In this document: in pieces, positions 1 to 9,657 of the stretch
Position numbering within the stretch: the first letter of the stretch is position 1
How the letters are laid out: the number at the start of each line of letters is the position of its first letter
Source: Earliella scabrosa
Taxonomy: Eukaryota; Basidiomycota; Agaricomycetes; Polyporales; Polyporaceae
Assembly (NCBI GenBank): GCA_022605405.1
Contig: JABYQQ010000001.1
Coordinates: 1,302,001-1,366,000 of the forward strand
Direction of reading: 5' to 3'
DNA length: 64,000 bases
The notes under the pieces: model-generated
Database searches by the model: none
What the model saw: the letters and a program-made list of their open reading frames with translations, nothing else
Told to the model about the DNA's origin: nothing
Position numbers and translations under genes: made by a program

Positions 1-1506
1 CAATCACAGTATACCACGTTAGAATGCGTACCGCTCACCACCCCTTGAACAGCAACCGCGAGGAGAGCGTCGTAGCTCGTGAGCAACTCACAGCTTGAGA
101 ATGAACCTTCGTTTCAATGTCTACACTGGAGCACGGTCAAAGCCTAGATAGCCTACCCCTACCCAGATCCGCTAGCAAGGTTAGTGGTATTCCTTGCGGA
201 CTGTGATAGACCAACGAACCTTCTCTGACGTGACATTGGCGATAAAGTGTCCGTATATGTGGGGCAGGTGGACGAGCAATGTGCCGTACCGGTTCAGGAG
301 ATACAATGCAGTTCCCCACGAGAAACGGCCGTTCCATACTACCTCCACCTCTAATGGAAGGGTGAGAGCAAAGCTATAGTAGAGAATAGCTGACGTGGGA
401 GGGAACTGTTAGTAAGAGTTCAAAGCACGCATGAACCGTGACTGTTCAAAATTCCTCACAATATGAGACCAAGTAAACGGTTCGAGCGTGGGCAACCAGT
501 CGAGCACTGCAAGAGTAGCCATCTATGGTCAGTCGCCGCATGAGCGAAGAATACAGCATCGGGGACCATACATCGTGGTAGCGTCCGTAGGGATTGTACT
601 CATCGTTCTTTCTTGAGGGGGTGACCGTCCACGTAGCCCCGATGTAGAAAAGCGGGCGGAGGGGCAAAGGGAGTGGAACGAGTACCATATCGACAGTCCG
701 AGTACGTATTATAGTCATCTCAGGTGAGCACCTGATCAGACGATTCCCGCTTTGTGGATGGGATGGAGCCCCGAGTTGCGACGCAACCCGCGGTGAGCAC
801 GGCCGTCGCCGGTTAGGTGGCTCAGCTCATCTGTTCAATATGCATGCACTGTGAGGAGAAGTGAAGAAAATGTTGTCAGTACGACTTCCGCCCTGGTCCT
901 CGACTCCAGATCATATCCCTGACACGTCCGAGTCTTGAACTTAAATCCAACAACACATCTGTTTCTTGAAGATGAGTTGTCAATTCAACGCTGTTCGCGC
1001 TAAGTCTCGACTCAGTTGCAGTCTGAGGTCTATGGCCGGACCGGAGGGAGGCAGACGGTGGAGAAAATCCAGGCGGCATCTCATATGCGCTGATGGACTC
1101 TTGGTGGTTGCCAAGTGGGAAACAAGGCTTCCGAGAATGGTAACAGAAACGCCGGGCTCCAATGGCGCTTGCTGACTTACAAGAAGTAAGCACATACATA
1201 TGTGAGCGACTCCGTACTGTCACTCATACGCTGAGTCCGCTCCTGACACAGTGATTTGCTACATCACTAGCATGCCGTAGTACGTGTGATGTTTTCCTCT
1301 GTCAATTCAACTACTTACTCACCAAGTAGCCAGGCGGGCGTTGCCGATCACCGGTGGGCGGCGGCAAATGAAGCGCCGCCTCTCCGAGTCTCAGTCTGTT
1401 CAAGTTTGTCACGTTGACTTTGTTCTGAATTTGACTTGGAGAAGGTAAGATACAAAGGCCCCGAGCGGACAACGCAGGCTGATAGACTTCGTATAGATTT
1501 CACGCA
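1..1506. other. Left-edge region without a recognisable gene
   Basis: Only short overlapping open frames occur here on both strands. None shows a recognisable domain, a consistent exon series or coding-like composition. The last 100 bases are probably promoter and leader of the F-box-like gene that follows. Nothing repetitive was recognised. Confidence 0.5.
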
Positions 1507-3215
1507 ATGGACTATGAGTCTTGCCATCGTGCATTGTACTGCGTCGACATCCTCGAGGCTGTGCTCGGAACACTGGATTTGCACGATCGCACGAGTAGGG
1601 CGACCTGTGCTCACGCAGCTCTCGTGTGTCGCAGCTTTTGCAAGACTGCGTTACCGCTCACATGGCGTGTCCTTCCAACCTTCGACCCACTGTGGAACCT
1701 CTTTCTACCTCTCAACGCCAGCCCGGAGAATTATCATCAGGATGGAGGGCCGGTGAACAGCTCTACCCAGACACATCGAGGCTACAAAAAGTGGAGAATG
1801 AATCAGTACAAGAATGCAAGTATATGTCGTTCTCATGAGTGTATGGCCAGGGTCACTGACCACGCCTGCTGTACACCCAGATCATCTCGGAGAGACTCTA
1901 CTATGATCCGGTCCTATGGGCAACATTCCTCGCACAAGCACGACACGTTCGCGAGATTATGAATGAAAGTATCCACTCAAACATCAGCGATGTCAACCTG
2001 ATAGATACCCTCGTCGCTCACAACGATGGTTCCACCTTCCTCCCGGCACTCCAATCCTTGCACTGGATTCAGAATTCGTTCGCTGGAGAGACTCTTATCA
2101 AGCTTTCCTGCCCTTCTCTCACTATGCTCAAGATGGAATGCGTTAGCCTTGATGAGGTGTCTACAAACTTCCTCGCGCTCCTTCCGCCCAGCTTTCCGTC
2201 CCTTCGCACGTTGGACCTTGGTTGCAATCTACGCCCCTTTTCCTCCACCCCTTCTCTGCTTCGTCCTATCATCCCTACGTTCCAAAATCTGCGTATCCTC
2301 CGCGTTGTTGACTGGTTGAACTGGGAAGATCTGAACTCAATCATCTCGCCATTGGAGGAGCTCAAGTTCTGTGCTGCTGGCCCAGACGGAACGAACAATA
2401 TACGAGGCGCACTTCACGCTCCAAATCTTCGCATACTCACGTGCTATGGATACTTCTCACCCATGCGCCCAATCATCTCATCCTTGGTGGCCCCAAAGCT
2501 CGAGGTCGTCACCTTCGAGAGTACCGGCGAGTATCCCAATCACGACCCCCTATACCACGACGTCACCGGAGTTCTAGATGCCCTCATTACCTCGCAGCCT
2601 CCCGTTCACATTCGCAATATTACCCTCGAATTCCCAGGGGTCCCCACCGACAGCGATTTAGACACGGAATTGATCGAGCACGTCCTCTACCCATGCCTCA
2701 AGCTCCCGCGCCTTGAGAAGCTGACGGTCTGGAACGCCGCGATAACGGTGGTATACTGCTCGGACGAGGGCATCCTCTCCCTAGCACAGAGTCTCAAGCA
2801 TCTTGTGCATCTCGACCTCAGCGCATCCCCCCGCGCCTCGGCATCCCGATCTGTATCCTTAGCATCCCTCGTCCACCTATCGGTCCACTGCCCCCACCTG
2901 GCATTCGTACGTCTCTTGCTCGGAACCCTTCTCCCTGCCGCGCCAGCCGCATTGCCTGCGCTCCCTCCGCCCGGCCACCGCCATCCCCTGGAGACCCTCG
3001 ACGTCATGAATGCACCCGGATTATCGCGTGCCGTCGAAGACCCTGCGATGGTCGCAGAGAGCGCTCGAGTGCTACTGCGCCTTTTTCCTACGCTGGACAT
3101 CACAAAGTCGCGTACGGAGTCACGTACATGGATCGATGACGATGTCGTGGCTCTTCCTAGTGACAGATTGTGGGACGAGGTCGGGCTCGTAAAGCAGCGG
3201 TCAAATTCGGATTAG
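1507..3215 (+). CDS. F-box-like / leucine-rich-repeat protein F1L
   Basis: Two-exon gene, exons 1507-1815 and 1881-3215, about 547 aa. The N-terminus (residues about 8-70) reads as a basidiomycete F-box-like domain, with a DILEAVL helix, the segment AALVCRSF, then TWRVLP and PLWNLF. The second exon holds irregular leucine-rich repeats (LRTLDLG, LEKLTVW, LVHLDLS types). F-box proteins recruit substrates to SCF ubiquitin ligases; here that role is inferred from the fold only. The intron appears to use a GC donor (GCAAGT at 1816), placed by alignment with its paralogue F1R (45478-47199, - strand), which has a normal GT donor at the same point. Continuity across the intron is supported by the shared residues IISER at the start of exon 2 in both copies. 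It is the outermost recognised gene of the left arm. LRR-type F-box genes are heavily expanded in Agaricomycetes, so no substrate can be named. Confidence 0.75.
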
Positions 3216-3501
3216 TTGCCAGTGATAGGAGATATCGCTCCTGTATCCTGCGTCTCTGTATCAGGTAGAAATCGGGTACAGAGATACACGCATGCGCAGT
3301 GCGTGGTCCATGCTACTACACTTCGGACGCTTGGTGCATAGCGCCAATCAACTTAGCCATGGATTTGGAACCAGTTCGCTCCCGCATGATTGGCTGCGAT
3401 TCTCGGGTTGGGCATGGTCGCAACGCATATGGTCAAGTCATAGTAGACCCACCAGCCTTGCGCCCTCCAGCGATGGCTAGGCATAAATCCGCATGAGCTC
3501 A

Positions 3502-5060
3502 TTATGCCTCGGATGTCTGCGCGTGTGAGTAAGTAGTAGTGCGTATATGGAAGCGCAAGTCGCTCTCCTCTGAGCACATGCTGTAGGGGAGCTCCGGGTA
3601 ACCGTGGTCTCGGATGTTCAGCATCATTCTTGTCATGAGCACCGACGATAAGCTGGGAAGCTGTAATGTGAGATGGGCAGCCCGTGGAGTAATCCAATTC
3701 AAGGCTCACATGTTGGTCGTCGTCGCTAGACAGCCCTGGTACCCTGGCTGAGGGAGAGGTTGTCACTGGTCAGTCATTCATGACGTGAGGTGCACATGTG
3801 GGCAACAATGTCACCTGGGCATACTGCCAGATTCTCGTCCTCAGCATGCATTCAACGATTAGGACCGTACCAAACTCACCACGAAAGTCAACACGTTGGA
3901 CAGATAGAGGATCATCAGAATGCTGAACCGCAATCATTCAGCGTGTTTACGCGGACGAGGCAAGAGGTAACCCACCCAAAGAATATCGCGCCTAGATACA
4001 CAACGTCGTTAGCATGGCCCAGTCGCCGTCCACGAACACATGGCTCACCGTCTCGCAGCATCAAGTAAAACAATCCATCGCGACAGGCAAGAGCTTGCCG
4101 GAATGTTCGTATGAGTGTCAAGCAGAAGACGACCACATCAAACACGAGGGCCAGGCTCCATGCGATGGCGTAGTCTTGTGGCACAACGTCAACCCTGTAT
4201 GTTCATCCAGTACGGCAATAAGGACTCACGCGCCCCTCTGAAATATCATTAGCCTCCGATCTCGGGTCGGGAAGAGAGAGAAGAGGCGAGCTCACTGAGA
4301 TCGTGGAAGCACCAGAATGCATCCGTTCTGATGCAGCTGATCTCCGGAGTCCGGCGCGTTCATGCTCTGGATGAGTGCCCACTGCAGCCCGAGAACGTAT
4401 GAGTAGGTAGGTGGTACGATGTAGTTACGCATCATATGCACGGTAGAACTCACCGTGGTGACGGTTCCTCCGATCAGAGTGATGGTCGTGAAGAGAATGG
4501 GGATTTTCGGGTCGAAGTTATAAAGCGCGTATGTGCGCAAGACCATCAGTACTGTGAAGGGACCGTGAGCGATCCCGCTCGAAGGATAGGTTCTGGCCAG
4601 GCGGACCCACATGATACAATCCCCTGCGAGACCATTGAGACGGCGCCGTGGTATAGCTGCAACTGTTCACAGCTGGATCACCAGAGAGTTTGTTACCGCG
4701 ATTGTGCCAATGCGACACAGCCGACACACCTTGACTGACTCGTCCTCAATATCGGAAACGCAATCACGATAGAGATTGAGAACGCACCGAGTCCGAATCA
4801 CCGCTATAGTACTTGTACATTATCGGCAAGTGCGACAACATCACCCCGTAACGATTGAGGAAGAACAAGGTCGAGGCCCAGGAGAGACGGCCCCTCCAGT
4901 ACCATTCTATCTCCCGAGGCAGAGTGAGGATGTAGTCGTACAGGAGTAGAGCTTGAGAACGAGAAGAAATACGTCATACATTGGTCACTCTAGCTAGGAT
5001 GAGGAGCACTCACCAAATGTCGCTGAGGAGATGATCCTTTGATCGTGGACGGCTTGCGCG
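3502..5060 (-). CDS. DUF6533-type seven-helix membrane protein (copy a)
   Basis: Multi-exon gene read from a chain of short exons. The first certain one is 5014-5060 (ends IISSATFG). Next comes the DUF6533 hallmark near 4790-4950 (LYDYILTLPREIEWYW, then LFFLNRYG), then CEQLQLYHGAVSMVSQ, LMVLRTYALYN, WALIQSMN...GCILVLPRSQ, DYAIAWSLALVFDVVVFCLTL and a last exon ending SHAQTSEA with a stop at 3502-3504. The order matches copies c (12831-14470) and d (30726-32408), so it looks complete apart from an unresolved 5' start exon. Members of this fungal family are predicted plasma-membrane proteins with about seven helices; no biochemical role is established. It is transcribed opposite to the A-B coiled-coil genes that follow. 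Confidence 0.65.
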
Positions 5061-5905
5061 CTATATGAATTCCAGGTCAATTACACAGCTGTTGACTGAC
5101 GGGATGTCGGGTACGTACATTGCAGGGAACTCCAGGTCTGTCGTAATCATGATGATCGCCGTGAAGGGTGTCACGGGAGGCACTGGACGGGAGCAGGCCT
5201 GCTGCTAGATCGTTAAGGAGAGCGAAGGCGGCCAAAGGCGCAAATCGGCGGCGGCGGAAGCAGAGCATACTTATCCAGTCATGATTGTTAGTGATTACAC
5301 ATTTGTCCTGACGACGTAGTACTGGTTGTGGTGAGCTTTGGCCGTTGGGGGCTTGATATGAATCTGTTAGCCGAGCGATCTGTGTGCTGTCTATCACAAG
5401 GCGGTGACTGGGAGGTACCCATGATGAGCACAGAGGGCCCGACCACGGCGGGCCTGTGGCACCGGATAGAACTCGAAGACGATGGCACACCGCATAAGAT
5501 CGTTTCGTCATGACGGTTGCGACGATCGCCCGTGTGTGCGACCTCTGATAGGTGTCGCGGTTGGCCGCTGACCGGGGCCCGGGCGGAAGTTGGGTTCATA
5601 TGTTGGACGCGGCGTCGTCGAAGCTCAAGCTGCAGTGCAGCGCTGAAGACTTGATGGGAACTCGGGTATCAGATGTACAGCTTCAACACCTATAGCCGCT
5701 CACCATTATCATCTCCTCCGCGTCAGGCACTCGATGGTCCGGGGCCGCAACCAGAAGAAACCAGCGGCCTGTAATGGGCACCCTCGGAAGTCGGAACGGG
5801 CGCGATTAGAATTCCCTTGGTGCGCAGCCAGTGAAGTAAGAGTCTAGCAGTATCATAAGTACTTATACGAAGCACCCTGCTGGACGGTTGGCTCTCTAGG
5901 CGCGG
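5061..5905. other. Spacer between DUF6533 copies
   Basis: About 0.85 kb separating DUF6533 copy a from the DUF6533 fragment. It should contain the unresolved start exon and promoter of copy a near its left edge. No other coding or RNA signal was recognised. Confidence 0.4.
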
Positions 5906-6300
5906 TCACTGCGAACTCGACAGCACTAGGATGCACCCTTCGACGTAGAGACGTGCGCGCCCCTCATCTGGTCGAGACAGCGACAATGTCGTCGTGCTGA
6001 TTGCCCACTGCATCAGGCGGTGAATGTCAGTAACTTGATCGGGAGTATCGTATTGACCACACACCAAGCTGACACTCCCTCCTATCACGAGAATTAACCC
6101 AAGAAAGACGGGAACCTTGCGATTCCGGCTATAGAGCGCGTATGTACGCATGATCATAAGCACTGGAACAGGAGGATGAGCGTCCAAGTGCGCAACAACG
6201 TATGGACTACGCACAGGCGGCGAATTCTTGAGAACACACGACAATTATCCCATCGTAAGCTTGCAGCTGCCGGCAGCTGTGGAGTGTGGCCCACAATGAG
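5906..6300 (-). pseudogene. DUF6533 gene fragment (copy b)
   Basis: Only the middle exons of a DUF6533 protein survive: CRQLQAYDGIIVV, then LMIMRTYALYSRNRKVPVFL, then WAISTTTLSLSRPDEG...GCILVLSSSQ. The first-helix exon (YDxxLTL type) and the downstream DYAIAWS exon are absent on both sides, so the copy is truncated at both ends. Its closest relative by eye is copy c at 12831-14470, including near-identical nucleotides over the RTYALYSRNRKVP exon. It lies just upstream of A1 as copy c lies upstream of A2, which suggests both came along with a tandem duplication of a DUF6533-A-B unit. Confidence 0.7.
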
Positions 6301-7335
6301 TTTGTGCGTCATTTTGACGGGATGGACAGACGGACCTCTGTCATATATACGCGAGCTCAGCACTGGGAACTACTAGTACAGGTCACTAGTCCAAGCCCTC
6401 TGGTATGCAAGAGCGGGGTAGGTAGTGTAGATCATTTGTTGTCTTGACAACATACCTGCTGAATGCGGTTTCATATCTTTCTGTAGGAAGGCCACAAGCT
6501 ATGGTTGAAAAACTAGAGGCAAACTTCTGAGCACTCGAATTTAGCAGCAGGAGCGTCAATCGGAGAGGTACAAGACGCTTACTATGTCTGCATAGCGAAC
6601 TCGACCGCAGGCGGCAGCATCGTCACGGTCGTGGTCCTTTGGACCGTTGTCCAGACGTCGGTGCTAAGCCAAGGCCCTTGAAGTCGACGGACGACGAGGT
6701 TGAAAGCGCCCCATCTCATCTTATCTTATCTAGATCTTCTCACGGGTGATGAGCTCGCCCACTGCATCTTGTCACTTGAAGTTGAACTTCATATGCATCG
6801 TGAACATTGATTCTGATTCTACTGCACTTCGGCGGCGATGTATATGACTCTATCAACTTATGGTATCTCGACTGTGGAAGGTGTGTTTATTCTGCCTATA
6901 CGCGCATTTTGGTCTAGCTTGAGGTCTTCATTTCTAGTGGACCGCCTGTTATACCGTTAGGGCGGCTCAACAACCAGCCTGAACAGTTGTTTCAACGCTC
7001 ACTCGCGGGTATTTTGACATGACGGGACCCAAGTAATGTGGTTGCACAAATGGGCGGCCAGATGAATACGGGTTTCTTACTTGGCGATGCTCGTCGCATG
7101 GCCAGTACCGTGACCTTGGGCCCATTCACAATCCGGGATGCCTCGTACGTCCATATCCGTCTACCAGTCCTATGCCATCTCACAGGCAGCCTCTCGGACC
7201 GACATTGGCATCTGGCCTACAGCCCAAGCATTAAGAGTCGGTCGTCCACATCTTACGGTCTCCGCGTAGCTTCATCCCCGCCCACCATCTGCTCCAGTCG
7301 CACTCAGCAAGCTACACCCATCGCTATCCACCGTC
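6301..7335. other. Region upstream of A1, including a conserved leader
   Basis: About 1 kb without an assigned coding exon. The last 350 bases, and especially 7183-7335, are clearly related to the sequences just upstream of A2, A3 and A4. Shared blocks include CCGCGTAGCTT and TCGCACTCAGCAA close to the start codon. The conserved stretch is probably promoter and 5' UTR of A1. Confidence 0.55.
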
Positions 7336-9095
7336 ATGCTCTTCTACCTCATCTCCTTCACCATGGCATTCCTGATGACCTTCCTTCCGGGCCTCCCTAT
7401 CCTCACGGCCGCCATCCCCGTCCTTACGGTCACCATCGTCACCATAGTTCTCGGCATCCCTGTTACCTCCCTCGTTCGCATCGTTCCAAAGGCTCATGGC
7501 ATCATCTGCGTGATCATCTACCTCATCACCTCGGTTGCCCTGCTTGGCGCCGTCGTGTGCGTCGTCAGCCTGTACCATCAGCTCTCTCTGCTCCCATCCT
7601 TCGGCGCCTTCTCCCTCGCATCGTACATCGACGGGGTCGTCGAGGCCCTCACAGTCTTCTGCGCTATCGCGGTCGGGGCATGGACTTCTGCAGGCGGCGC
7701 GCAGGCTCGAGTGGTCTCCGCGCCCCGTCGTCTCCGACTCGGACGTGTCATTCGCGCCATCGCTCCTCGGGCGCCTGTCATTCGCAAGCTACTTTGCCAG
7801 GATGGTGGCTCCTCGCCGTGGGTTCACGAACTTCAGGACAGTCTCAAGGCTATCCAGGAGCAGGCTGCGGCGCTGAGGGTGGAGAGGGATGCGGCGGTCG
7901 CTGAGAGGGACGCGGCCGCCACTGTTTCTGCGGTGAGCTTCCAGCCGATGACATCGTCTCACTACGCAGGTAGCTCACTGAGCGTCAGGTTACCCTGGAA
8001 CACCTGCGCGTTACGATCGCGAGGCTCGAGTCGGAGGCGGAGGCCGCACGCGCTGAAGTGATGACCGCAACTGCGACTGCCGAAGAGTTGAGGAACGCGG
8101 CCCGTGAGTCTGTGTTTGAGAAGGACGCGATCATCGCCCAGAAGGATGTCGCCATCGCCGGACAGAAGGCCACCATCGAGGACCTGCACACCACCATCTC
8201 CAAGCATCGCAACGCGGAGGACCAGACGAAGGTTACAGTCGACGCTCTCGAGCTCGCACTAGATGACCAGAAGCTGGAAGTCCACCGCGCAAGGCATGCC
8301 CACCGTAAGGGGATGGAGGAGGCTTTGCGTGTGTCCACTGAGTCACAGGTGATCTCTCAACACTGTTGAGCGTTTAAGCGGACTGACAAGTGTACACAGG
8401 TCACGATTAAGCGTCTTGAGGCTATGATCCAACGGCAGGAGAGGGAGCTCACACAGAAGGACCGCACGATCGCGGCGCGCGACGATACGATTGCCGAGCT
8501 CACGAGCGCATCTCGACTCCGCCTCGCTGCACCCACCCCCATCCCGTCCAAGCCGCGCTCCGAGGACCTCGCCGCCGCCGAAGCAGAGATCGCCAACCTC
8601 AAGCGTCAACTCGAGGAGCGCGAGACTCAGCTCGTCGAGATCGCGTCACAGAGCGTGGCGCAGCTTGAAAAGCAGAAGCGAGAGAGCAGGGCGCGATTGA
8701 CCGTGATCCGGAATGCGATGCGGGTCGAGCGCGAAGAGGTGGAGGAGAGGCTCGGCGCGCTCCAGGTCAACTATGAGAGGCGCGGTACCTACTTGCAGCA
8801 GCGCGACCAGGAGCTCGAGATCCTCCGGGAGAAGGTCGAGGAGCTCGAGCAGCGCGCCTCGGCCACACCCTCCCTTCAGACGACTGCGACCACTTCCACC
8901 ATGCCGAAAGCGACCACCTCCAAGCGAAGCGCGACGACGCCTTCCGGGATCAAGGCACCCAGTGGTCGCAAGTCGACGAAGGAGAACGCCGGACCTGCGT
9001 CTGCGGTAACGCGCGCGAAGACCCCCGTCACGAAAGAGTCTTCGACGCGTGGCTCCCGCCTCCCTTTGTCGCGTCGCCCGCTCGCCATCAAGTAG
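7336..9095 (+). CDS. Membrane-anchored coiled-coil protein A1 (uncharacterised family A)
   Basis: Three exons, 7336-7932, 7989-8348 and 8400-9095, all joined in phase 0, give 550 aa. Residues 1-125 are very hydrophobic, with about three membrane segments (roughly 4-42, 54-80 and 98-122). A short basic stretch follows, then a long coiled coil (about 165-470) rich in E, A, R and Q, including a heptad-like EKDAIIAQKDVAIAGQKATI. The tail (about 475-550) is basic and low-complexity (TTSKRSATTPSGIKAPSGRK) and contains a KEN tripeptide. I recognise no catalytic motif and no named family. The order membrane-coil-tail suggests a scaffold or tether at a membrane, which is inference. A1 is followed 562 bp downstream on the same strand by B1, and the same pairing recurs in the other copies. 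A4 (49376-51122) is its intact counterpart on the right. Confidence 0.85.
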
Positions 9096-9657
9096 TCTGA
9101 TCCGTCGACACCACCCGCAACGTTTCCATCGCTATTCCCATCCCTGCTCAGCTCAGCTCCCGACTCGACCCATAATTCTTTTGCAAGTTGCCTCTGTCTA
9201 CAGGTCTCGGTCTATAGTTCTCGATCCCGTCCTATCTACTATCGATTGCATACTCTCTCCTGCTCTCAGTCCCTGGTTGTCTCCTTCCGATCTCTCCCGT
9301 TGTGTTCAGCCAAGCCATCTCGTGTCGTTCCTGTCCCAGACTGTCTCAATGCATCCTCAATCATCATCCCCATCTCTTACGACGCCTCACTGCACACCCG
9401 CTGCTCCAGTAATCTTCTAACGAAGTGGTAGGACGGTGGCTGACAATGACCGTGGAGGCTGACACTGCTGTCGAGAGCTGCCACACGCCGATCGGTGGTC
9501 AGCCCTCGTCGTCAGCCTCACCTGCCAGCCTCCCACTGAGAGAGATATAGCGTCCAGACGCAGCTACATCTCTTGTCCTGTCTCCTCCATCGTCATCGCG
9601 CGGCCTAGCGCGTCCGTCCCTCCACAAGCGCCCACTGTCGACCCCCACTCGCCCACC
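9096..9657. other. A1-B1 intergenic spacer
   Basis: Holds the A1 3' end and the B1 promoter or leader. Related spacers precede B2, B3 and B4. The best conserved block lies around 9445-9545 (GAGGCTGACACTGCTGTCGA type), shared with about 17670-17760 and, inverted, with about 42800-42900. Confidence 0.5.
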
